Shown here: positions 1 through 6,022 of the stretch, in pieces
How positions within the stretch are numbered: position 1 is the stretch's first letter
Layout of the letters: every line of letters begins with the position of its first letter
NCBI GenBank assembly: GCA_900545755.1
Contig: URAG01000067.1
Span: 1 to 12,350 of the forward strand
Length of the DNA: 12,350 bases
Direction: 5' to 3'
From: an uncultured Cloacibacillus sp.
GTDB taxonomy: Bacteria; Synergistota; Synergistia; Synergistales; Synergistaceae
Position numbers and translations under genes: made by a program
Notes under the pieces: model-generated
Databases searched by the model: none
Told to the model about the DNA's origin: nothing
Seen by the model: the letters and a program-made list of their open reading frames with translations, nothing else

Positions 1-225
1 GGGGTCGCATTCGTTGTTCATTATGTATGCGGCGGCGATTTCGCTGTTTTCTTCACCGACGTACAGGCAGGAATTTTTTATCGCTTCCGTCACCATTTCG
101 AGCGACGGGAATCCGCCTTTGTTGCCGTTCGGCAGGAAGTCCTTCGACGCGAGCTCGTGGCACATCATTTCGTAGAAGGCCATGACATCGTCTAGTTCTT
201 CTATTTTTGCCTCGCGTATTATCAT
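1..225 (-). CDS. GNAT-family N-acetyltransferase, N-terminal part (runs off the window)
   Basis: The 75 visible codons read as the first half of a GNAT fold: a beta strand beginning MIIREAKIEELDDV, a helix, a glycine-rich turn (NGNKGGFPS), then an SCLYVGEE strand and an AAAYIMN strand. This is the layout of small acetyl-CoA-dependent acetyltransferases. The acetyl-CoA-binding motif (R/Q-x-x-G-x-G/A) would lie beyond the window edge, so substrate and completeness cannot be judged. The ATG at 223-225 has a clear GGAGG ribosome site (plus-strand 235-239) nine bases upstream. It lies downstream of the terminator that closes the glycyl radical enzyme operon, on the same strand, so it is probably a separate transcription unit. 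The family assignment is from recognition of the N-terminal pattern only. Confidence 0.7.
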   Translation of the reverse strand, partial: MIIREAKIEELDDVMAFYEMMCHELASKDFLPNGNKGGFPSLEMVTEAIKNSCLYVGEENSEIAAAYIMNNECDP

Positions 226-257
226 TTTTATCCGCCTCCGTTCTTTTGTATGGCGTT

Positions 258-286
258 ATGATAGCAGAGCCGGCGCGCTGAGTGTA
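258..286 (-). promoter_or_regulatory. weak candidate promoter for the GNAT gene
   Basis: On the minus strand a TATCAT -10 (258-263, five of six matches) is preceded by 17 bases and a poor -35, TACACT (281-286, three of six). It sits between the operon terminator and the acetyltransferase start, where a promoter is needed. The weak -35 makes this tentative. Confidence 0.3.
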
Positions 287-288
287 CG

Positions 289-319
289 AAAAAGCCCCGG
301 GGCTTTCGCCCCGGGGCTT
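289..319 (-). terminator. intrinsic terminator of the glycyl radical enzyme operon
   Basis: A perfect 12-bp GC-rich stem (292-303 with 308-319, 4-base loop) is followed on the minus strand by a run of five T (289-293). It begins about 30 bases after the stop codon of the glycyl radical enzyme. A T-run is present only in the minus-strand direction. Confidence 0.93.
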
Positions 320-352
320 GGTTTTGCTTTGCCGCGTGAATCGCCGGAAGGC

Positions 353-2785
353 TTAGAAGCTTTCCTGCGCGTTTCTCGCTATGATCTCTTCCTGCTGGTA
401 GTTGTCGAGGTCTACGAAATAGTCGCTGTAGCCCGCGACGCGGACGAGAAGGCCGCGGTAGTTGTCGGGGTGGGCCTGGGCGTCGCGCAGCGTCGCTTCG
501 TCGACGACGTTGAACTGGATGTGGTGCCCGCCGAGCTTGAAGTAGGCGCGGATGAGGTTCTTGACGCCTTCGATGCCTTCTTCGCCGGCGAGGACGGAGG
601 GCAGGAAGCGCTGGTTGAGCAGCGTTCCGCCGGACTTGACCTGGTCCATCTTGCCGAGCGACTTGACGACGGCGGTCGGGCCGTGGCGGTCTGCGCCGTG
701 GCTCGGGCTGGTACCGTCGGACTCGGGCATTCCGCTGAAGCGTCCGTTCGGCGTCGCGGCGAGCTTCTGCCCGAAGTAGTTGTGGCAGGTGGTCGAGAGC
801 ATGTTGAGGTGGTAGGTCGGGCCGAGGATGCTGTGCTTGCCGTCTATGTTGCGGAAGAGGCTGTCGTACACCCTTCTCATTATGTCGTCGGCGTAGTCGT
901 CGTCGTTGCCGAAGAACGGCGTCTTGTTCCACAGCGTCAGACGCATCGCCTCGTGGCCTTCCCAGTTGGCCTTCATCGCGTCGACGAGTTCCTGAAGCGT
1001 GTAGGTGCCTTCGTCGTAAACGTGCTTCTTTATCGCGGAGAGGCTGTCGGTGATGGTGCCTATGCCGCAGCACTGGATGTAGTCGCTGTTGTAGCGCGGC
1101 CCGCCGTTATAGTAGTCCTTTCCGTTCTGGATGCAGTCGCGGATGACGCAGGACAGATATGTCGCCGCCATGTTCGTGGCGTACTGGTAGCGGAGGTAGT
1201 TGTCGACGCCGATCTTCGTATCTACCACATAGGCCATCTGCTTTTCAAAGGCCGCGTAGAGGTCGTCGAATGTCTTGAACTCGGAGAGCTCGCCCGTCTT
1301 TATGCTGACCTGTTTGCCGGTGAGGAGGTCTACGCCGTTGGAGAGGGCGTACTCAAGGAGTTTCGGCACGTTGAGGTAGCCGTGGAGCAGGTAGGCTTCC
1401 TTGCCGGAGCAGCCTGTCTCGATGCATCCGCTGGTGCCGCCTTCGCGCGCGTCCTCAAGCGTTTTGCCGACTCGCATCTGTTCCTGAATTACCATGTCGG
1501 CGTTGAAGACCGACGGATAGCCCATGCCGTTGCGGAAGACTCTTGCGGCGGCGCGGATGACGTTGTCTGGCGTGCGTTCGCTGACCTGGATGTTGCCCTG
1601 CGGCTGGAGCAGGCGCAGCTCGTTGAAGAGTTCGAGGCAGATGTAGGTGACTTCGTTCGAGCCGTCGGTGCCGTCGCGCTTGAGGCCCGCGAGGTTGATG
1701 TTCGTGAAGTCGTTGTATGTGCCGCTTTCCTTCGCCGTTACGCCGACTTTCGGCGGGGCCGGGGTGTTGTTGACTTTAATGAAGAGGCAGGCGAGGAGCT
1801 CTTTCGCCTGGTCGCGCGTAAGAGTACCGTCTGCGATACCCTTCTCGTAGAACGGCCCAAGGTGCTGGTCGAGATGTCCTGGGCTCATGGCGTCCCAGCC
1901 GTTGAGCTCGGTGATGGTCGCAAGGTGGACGAACCAGTACATCTGGACGGCCTCCCAGAAGTCGCGCGGCGCGTGAGCGGGAACCCAGCGGCAGACGTCG
2001 GCTATCTTGAGGAGCTCGGCCTTGCGCGTCTCGTCCTTTTCTTCAGCCGCCAGTTTTTCGGCGAGGTCGGCATGGCGCTCTGCGAAGATGATGACTGCGT
2101 CGCAGGAAATGTCCATTCCCTGAAGCTGCTCGTCTTTAGCGGTCGCTTCGGGGTCGTTGATGAAGTCGAGCTTCGCGCGGGCTTCGGCGATGTCCTTCTT
2201 CATGTCGAGGGCGCCCTTCTGATAGATGAGGTTGTCCAGCGAGGTGTGTCCGAGCGCACGCTGTTCTCCGAATTCAGTGAACGTGCCGGCCTCGTAAAGA
2301 AGGTTCCAAGCCTCGGGCATACGCTCGAAAAGCTTGTCTCTCATGCAGCGGCCGCGCCAGTATGGCTCGACTTCCTTCTCGTATATGTCCATATCGGCGG
2401 ACGACACAGTGTAGTTCTGCTGGGCACGCGTCGTGAGGACTTCAAAGTCGTGACGCGAGTGGCAGGTAAGCTCAGGGAAGGTCGAGACGGCTTTCGGGAA
2501 TGGGCCGCGCTCACCGACAATGAGCTCGTCCTTGCCGATGTATATCGTCTTGTTCTCGCAAAGGTGCTTGAAATTCGCTCCGCGAAGCACAGGCATCGGG
2601 AGCTTGCCTTCGTGCTCACGATAGAACTCAGTTTCGAGCAGAGCTCTTTCGATTGAAATACTGGGATGCTGGTCGAAGCTGGCGTCGCGGAGTCTCTTCA
2701 CGCGCTCGCTCGACGGAGCGGCGGCCTTCTGTACTTCTTCGCTCATCTGACCGCAGCAGCAGGGTGTTTTGATGTTTTCAGCCAT
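353..2785 (-). CDS. hypD: glycyl radical enzyme, probable trans-4-hydroxy-L-proline dehydratase
   Basis: An 810-residue pyruvate-formate-lyase-like glycyl radical enzyme. The thiyl-radical site is SGCIET (Cys454, Glu456) and the C-terminal glycyl loop is RVAGYSDYF with Gly785. From family knowledge, C. difficile HypD uses His160, Asp278, Ser334, Phe340, Cys434, Glu436, Tyr450, Thr645 and Gly765. Here His180, Asp298, Ser354, Phe360, Cys454, Glu456, Tyr470, Thr665 and Gly785 occupy the same places, all shifted by exactly 20. That supports radical dehydration of hydroxyproline to (S)-1-pyrroline-5-carboxylate in the anaerobic cytosol. The related ring-opening enzyme HplG, or another unassigned member of the family, is the main alternative. 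The 20-residue shift is an N-terminal extension containing three consecutive cysteines (Cys9-11). The start is backed by a strong AAGGAGGT site nine bases upstream. It is the last gene of the operon behind the activase and the GntR regulator. No proC gene is adjacent. Confidence 0.88.
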   Translation of the reverse strand: MAENIKTPCCCGQMSEEVQKAAAPSSERVKRLRDASFDQHPSISIERALLETEFYREHEGKLPMPVLRGANFKHLCENKTIYIGKDELIVGERGPFPKAVSTFPELTCHSRHDFEVLTTRAQQNYTVSSADMDIYEKEVEPYWRGRCMRDKLFERMPEAWNLLYEAGTFTEFGEQRALGHTSLDNLIYQKGALDMKKDIAEARAKLDFINDPEATAKDEQLQGMDISCDAVIIFAERHADLAEKLAAEEKDETRKAELLKIADVCRWVPAHAPRDFWEAVQMYWFVHLATITELNGWDAMSPGHLDQHLGPFYEKGIADGTLTRDQAKELLACLFIKVNNTPAPPKVGVTAKESGTYNDFTNINLAGLKRDGTDGSNEVTYICLELFNELRLLQPQGNIQVSERTPDNVIRAAARVFRNGMGYPSVFNADMVIQEQMRVGKTLEDAREGGTSGCIETGCSGKEAYLLHGYLNVPKLLEYALSNGVDLLTGKQVSIKTGELSEFKTFDDLYAAFEKQMAYVVDTKIGVDNYLRYQYATNMAATYLSCVIRDCIQNGKDYYNGGPRYNSDYIQCCGIGTITDSLSAIKKHVYDEGTYTLQELVDAMKANWEGHEAMRLTLWNKTPFFGNDDDYADDIMRRVYDSLFRNIDGKHSILGPTYHLNMLSTTCHNYFGQKLAATPNGRFSGMPESDGTSPSHGADRHGPTAVVKSLGKMDQVKSGGTLLNQRFLPSVLAGEEGIEGVKNLIRAYFKLGGHHIQFNVVDEATLRDAQAHPDNYRGLLVRVAGYSDYFVDLDNYQQEEIIARNAQESF

Positions 2786-2826
2786 TGTTGTTAACCTCCT
2801 TACAGGATTTTGTATCTCAGGTTTGT

Positions 2827-2842
2827 TTCTAAATTTATAGAA
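2827..2842. repeat. short AT-rich inverted repeat between activase and dehydratase genes
   Basis: TTCTA and TAGAA arms with six A/T bases between, in the 68-bp gap between activase and dehydratase. There is no T-run after it on the minus strand, and no convincing promoter hexamers follow, so its role (processing site, operator or nothing) is open. Confidence 0.3.
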
Positions 2843-2853
2843 CTCCCGGCGGA

Positions 2854-3756
2854 TTACCCGCCGATGTGTACCTTCAGCCCGTAGCTCTCAAGTATCTCCG
2901 CCGCATGATGCGTCTGGTTCTCCGTCGGCGGCATGAGGTCGTTGAGCTTGTACTCCATGTGCCAGCGCTCGTGCTTTCCCTTAGCTACAGTGTGGTACGG
3001 CAAGATGTTGACTCCAACCACGCCGCGCAGCGGCGCGACGAATTTGCCTATCGCGTGCATATTTTCATCGCCGCTGTTGAGTCCCGGCATGAACGGGATG
3101 CGGACGTTGATATTTGCGCCAGCCTCGGAAATGGCGGCGAGGTTCTCAAGTATCACTATGTTGTCTACTCCGGTGTATTTTTTATGCTGTTCAGGATCCA
3201 TGTGCTTTATATCGTAGAGGAAGAGGTCGGTCCGTTTCGCTACGTCAATGATTACGCGCTTCTGCGCGAAGCCGCATGTGTCGAGGCAGCGATGGTAGCC
3301 CTGCGCGCCGCATGCGTCTAGTGCGTCGATGAGGAATTCCGGCTGCATAAGCGGCTCTCCGCCTGAGAATGTTACGCCGCCGGTGCGGAAGAAAATTTCG
3401 TCCTTCTTGAGCTCAGCCATAAGTTCATCGACCGAGTATGGCTTCCCGCAGAGTTCGCGCGCCTCTGGCGGGCAGGCCGCGCAGCAGGCGCCGCAGCCTG
3501 TGCAGAGCGCCTCATCGGTGACGAGCGCGCCCTCGCGGACCGATATCGCCCCATTTGGGCAGGCCTTGATGCAGGAGCCGCAGCCTATGCACTTCTCCGA
3601 ACGGAAAAGAACCGTCGGCCTTACAGATTGGCTCTCAGGGTTGTGACACCACCAACAGGCGAGCGGGCAGCCCTTCAGATGCACGGTCGTGCGCGTCCCG
3701 GGCCCGTCGTGGATAGAATATTTCTTAATATCGAATATAATTCCGCGTTTACTCAA
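2854..3756 (-). CDS. glycyl-radical enzyme activating protein (radical SAM), TTG start
   Basis: A 300-residue radical-SAM activase that would install the glycyl radical on the downstream enzyme using SAM and reduced iron-sulfur clusters. The SAM [4Fe-4S] site is Cys30-x3-Cys34-x2-Cys37, preceded by the family motif SIHDGPGTRT. Two ferredoxin-type cluster motifs follow (Cys56/59/62/66 and Cys85/88/91 with Cys95), as in activases of the HypD, CutD and HpdA type rather than the shorter PflA. SGGEP (SAM amino-group motif) comes next. The start codon must be TTG at 3754-3756: an in-frame TGA lies two codons upstream, and the resulting N-terminus MSKRGIIFDI matches the family. TTG plus an 8-bp overlap with the end of the GntR gene suggests translational coupling. 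A GGAGGG element sits about eleven bases upstream, inside the gntR coding region. It is the cognate partner of the dehydratase (the hypE/pflE role in C. difficile), 68 bp before it. Confidence 0.92.
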   Translation of the reverse strand: MSKRGIIFDIKKYSIHDGPGTRTTVHLKGCPLACWWCHNPESQSVRPTVLFRSEKCIGCGSCIKACPNGAISVREGALVTDEALCTGCGACCAACPPEARELCGKPYSVDELMAELKKDEIFFRTGGVTFSGGEPLMQPEFLIDALDACGAQGYHRCLDTCGFAQKRVIIDVAKRTDLFLYDIKHMDPEQHKKYTGVDNIVILENLAAISEAGANINVRIPFMPGLNSGDENMHAIGKFVAPLRGVVGVNILPYHTVAKGKHERWHMEYKLNDLMPPTENQTHHAAEILESYGLKVHIGG

Positions 3757-4465
3757 AGCTCACGTTACCCTCCTCCGAAATGTCCAGCTCCACATGCTTC
3801 GCGAAGTAGTATTTGCGTATGAAGCGTTCCTGCACCGAGAAAGACCAGTGTACGTCGCGGACGTAGTCCGCAGCTCCGTTAAAGTCATGCTCGCGTAGCA
3901 GCTTTATCATCGCGGCGTGCTCGTCGAGCGAATGCACCTCCCACTCCTTCACAAAGGCCTTGTTCCTAGGGAAGTCATAGAGGCGCTCCTTGCGGATCTT
4001 TATAGCGTGCAGCATCTCCGTGTTGTCTAACATGTCGAGGTAGACGTTGTGAAACCGCAGGTTCGCCTCGTAGAAGACGGAGAAGTTGTTGTGGTCCAGA
4101 GCTTTCCTCATCTGCTGGTTGTATTTCTCCATCGCGTCGGCGTCCGCGTCGCGCAGCCTCACTGCTACAAGCAGAAGCGCCGCTGACTCCAGAGCGCCGA
4201 GGATTTCGTAAATGTTGCGGATCTTCTCCAGCGTCAGTACGTTCACTACGACGCCCCTGCGCGGATAAATCGTCACAAACCCTTCGGACTCAAGCTGAAA
4301 GAGAGCGTCGCGCAGCGGCGTGCGGCTCATTCCAAGCTCTCGGCTGATGTCGTTGAGGTTTAGAAAAGCCCCGGCCCTCAGCCTGCCTTCGTTCATTTGC
4401 ACGCGGAGATAATCGTAGACCTGTTCCTTCAACGATTTTAGCGTGAAGTGCAAATCGCACGTCAT
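3749..4465 (-). CDS. GntR-family regulator, FCD (FadR C-terminal) domain
   Basis: 238 residues from the chosen start. An N-terminal winged helix-turn-helix spans about residues 10-75 and shows the GntR signatures LNDISRELGMSRTPLRDAL and LESEGFVTIYPRRGV. An all-helical FCD effector domain follows (about 85-225). Three histidines at the usual FCD metal-ligand spacing are present (His139, His183, His206). The Asp normally found in the D-x-x-F-H motif is Asn135 here. I chose ATG 4463-4465 because GAGGGG precedes it with about nine bases; the upstream in-frame ATG at 4484-4486 has no ribosome site. It is the first gene of the operon with the activase and dehydratase, so it probably controls its own operon in response to a small carboxylate, perhaps hydroxyproline or a product (inference). 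It may also act on the divergent aminotransferase promoter. Confidence 0.9.
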   Translation of the reverse strand: MTCDLHFTLKSLKEQVYDYLRVQMNEGRLRAGAFLNLNDISRELGMSRTPLRDALFQLESEGFVTIYPRRGVVVNVLTLEKIRNIYEILGALESAALLLVAVRLRDADADAMEKYNQQMRKALDHNNFSVFYEANLRFHNVYLDMLDNTEMLHAIKIRKERLYDFPRNKAFVKEWEVHSLDEHAAMIKLLREHDFNGAADYVRDVHWSFSVQERFIRKYYFAKHVELDISEEGNVSFE

Positions 4466-4490
4466 AAAATTCTTCCCCTCTCGCATCGTA

Positions 4491-4519
4491 ATTGTAGCAC
4501 AGATATATCAGTTTGCCAA
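4491..4519 (-). promoter_or_regulatory. promoter of the gntR-activase-dehydratase operon
   Basis: On the minus strand TTGGCA (4514-4519, five of six) is followed by 17 bases and TACAAT (4491-4496, five of six). The predicted start lies some 20 bases before the regulator's ATG. It is the best sigma-70-type promoter in this direction and explains transcription of all three genes. Confidence 0.75.
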
Positions 4520-4657
4520 TCTATACTCAATTTTTCGCAACAATTTCGTTCGTTGGCTTCCGCTTAATTCTGTAATATCAAGCATTTTTTAGCCGTTACG
4601 CCCTCTACACCGTGATATTTTTCTAATAATTATCCACGTCCTTTGTAAATCGACGCC

Positions 4658-4702
4658 GTTTCCGTGCGCTTATTATAATTCTAATAGCGTAGACGCGGAA
4701 AC
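4658..4702. promoter_or_regulatory. interrupted inverted repeat around a TATAAT box, candidate operator
   Basis: GTTTCCG (4658-4664) pairs with CGGAAAC (4696-4702), and inside these CGCT (4667-4670) pairs with AGCG (4686-4689). The centre holds a consensus TATAAT (4674-4679), with a possible TCGACG -35 at 4650-4655 (18-base spacer). A bound regulator here would cover the -10 of one candidate aminotransferase promoter. The rest of the 350-bp divergent gap (4466-4815) holds only the promoters listed and A/T-rich sequence. Confidence 0.45.
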
Positions 4703-4717
4703 ATCATAAAGAAAGGG

Positions 4718-4746
4718 ATTACAGCTTTGCGAAAAAAGGTTATACT
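4718..4746 (+). promoter_or_regulatory. candidate promoter of the aminotransferase pair
   Basis: ATTACA (4718-4723, four of six) and TATACT (4741-4746, five of six) are separated by 17 bases, giving a leader of about 60 bases to the ATG at 4816. It competes with the upstream TATAAT at 4674-4679. Either or both could be used. Confidence 0.5.
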
Positions 4747-4815
4747 TTACAAATCGGGGGAAATTCCGTTTCCACACCGGAACGTCGACCGAAAGACCAC
4801 GAAAGGGGAATTCCT

Positions 4816-5952
4816 ATGAGAATACAGACGTTCAAACTCGAAAGACAGTTCGCGCTCTACAAGGCAAAGGCCAAGTACATGCTGAGCCAGACTTCGTGCG
4901 AAGGATGCTCGATGCAGGAGATCCTCGACATGGCCGACGCTGAATGCCGGCAGTGGTGGAACAACCTGAGCCTCGGCTACACGAAGCCCGAGGGTTTCCT
5001 CCCCCTGCGCGAGGCGATTTCCGCACGCTATTCTTCGATACGCCCCTCCGACATACTTGAGCTTGCGCCCGAAGAGGGCATCTTCATCTTTATGAACAAC
5101 ATGCTCGAGCCTGGCGACGAGGTTATCGTCATGCACCCGACGCTTCCCTCGCTTTACGAGCTTCCGCGGGCGCTCGGCTGCACAGTCATAAAGTGGCCGC
5201 TCGAAGTGACTAGCTGGGGCTGGCGGCTTGACGTCAACTTCCTCGTCGAACATATATCGCCGAAGACGAAGCTGCTTATAATGAACGTACCGAACAACCC
5301 GACCGGCTTCATACCCGTCCGCGCCGAGATAGACAGGATACTCAACATCGCCGACCGCAACGGTACGTGGATATTCAACGAAGAAACATATCGCGGCATG
5401 GAGCACGACCCCGGAGCTGCGCTTCCGTCGCTCGCCGACCTATATCCGCGCGCGACGGTCGTCGGCGGCCTCAATAAATACGGACTTCCAGGCACGCGTA
5501 TCGGCTGGATCGCTACGAAGAACCGCCAGATACTCAACGACTGCGCCGCATTCAAGGATTACACGACGCTCTGTAACAACGCGCCGGGCGAAGTGCTCGC
5601 GACGATAGCTATGCGCAATGCGCCGGATCTACTCGAACGCAATCACAAGATAGTGCTCGAAAACCTCGCTATAGCGGAGGCGTTCTTCCGCAAGCACCGC
5701 GACGTCTTCCAGTGGATACAGCCGAACGGCGGCGCGACCGCCTTCCCGAGGCTCTTGCCGCCGTACGACGTTACGGAGATGTGCGAGCGCGCGATGGCCG
5801 AGAAACAGCTTCTTATAATAGGAGAGCGCGCTTTCGGCCTCGACACAAACAACTTCCGCCTCGGCCTCGGACGTCTCGACTTCAAGGAGGCGCTCACCGT
5901 CTTCGCCGAGCTCGTCGAAGAGATGCAGAACGGAGCCAAAAGCAAAAATTAA
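4816..5952 (+). CDS. PLP-dependent class I/II aminotransferase with an altered cofactor site
   Basis: A 378-residue fold-type I PLP protein of the family whose members begin KIQxFKLERxFA and carry a W-x-N-L-x-L-G-Y-T motif. Visible landmarks are NNPTG at 160-164, Tyr192 of the cofactor loop, catalytic Lys221 in the context LNKYGLPGTRIGW, and Arg348 (FRLGLGR) for the substrate carboxylate. Two features are odd. The Asp that normally pairs with the PLP pyridine nitrogen (DExY) is Glu189 (EETY). Also, one residue appears to be missing after the lysine (KYG instead of the usual K-x-F/Y-G). The enzyme should still bind PLP, but its reaction (transaminase, lyase or epimerase-like) cannot be inferred. 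The ATG is preceded by AAAGGGG at suitable spacing. It is the first gene of a two-gene unit, divergent from the gntR operon. Confidence 0.85.
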   Translation: MRIQTFKLERQFALYKAKAKYMLSQTSCEGCSMQEILDMADAECRQWWNNLSLGYTKPEGFLPLREAISARYSSIRPSDILELAPEEGIFIFMNNMLEPGDEVIVMHPTLPSLYELPRALGCTVIKWPLEVTSWGWRLDVNFLVEHISPKTKLLIMNVPNNPTGFIPVRAEIDRILNIADRNGTWIFNEETYRGMEHDPGAALPSLADLYPRATVVGGLNKYGLPGTRIGWIATKNRQILNDCAAFKDYTTLCNNAPGEVLATIAMRNAPDLLERNHKIVLENLAIAEAFFRKHRDVFQWIQPNGGATAFPRLLPPYDVTEMCERAMAEKQLLIIGERAFGLDTNNFRLGLGRLDFKEALTVFAELVEEMQNGAKSKN

Positions 5953-5956
5953 CGCC

Positions 5957-5972
5957 GCGCGGTAGGCCGCGC
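5957..5972 (+). other. small GC hairpin between the two aminotransferase genes
   Basis: GCGCGG and CCGCGC form a 6-bp stem with a 4-base loop just after the first aminotransferase stop. No T-run follows, so it is not a complete terminator. It could stabilise or attenuate the two-gene message, or be incidental. Confidence 0.3.
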
Positions 5973-6022
5973 CCGTTACAAACCTTATATAAAAAGGAAA
6001 TTAAATCAGGAGTGATGCAACA

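Noticed and set aside
182..2656. Very long plus-strand open frame (over 800 codons) opposite the glycyl radical enzyme
   Set aside because: It is antisense to a gene with complete catalytic motifs, its translation is a low-complexity Val/Ala/Glu/Arg-rich string typical of the reverse of GC-rich codons, and no recognisable domain or ribosome site supports it.
2846..2862. Small hairpin at the end of the activase gene as a terminator
   Set aside because: Only about five base pairs with no T-run on the minus strand; the dehydratase downstream must be transcribed from the same operon.
353..3756. Glycyl radical microcompartment (BMC) locus
   Set aside because: No shell protein, aldehyde dehydrogenase or encapsulation-type helix was seen; HypD-type enzymes are usually free in the cytosol.
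4466..4486. Upstream ATG for the GntR regulator
   Set aside because: It has no ribosome site, and the extra residues lie outside the GntR domain; the ATG at 4463-4465 has GAGGGG at good spacing.
4747..5406. Minus-strand open frame opposite the first aminotransferase
   Set aside because: Shadow of a well-supported plus-strand gene; no ribosome site or recognisable motif. The other long antisense frames in the window (5894-6703, 7414-8160, 8446-9411, 11171-11887) fail for the same reason.
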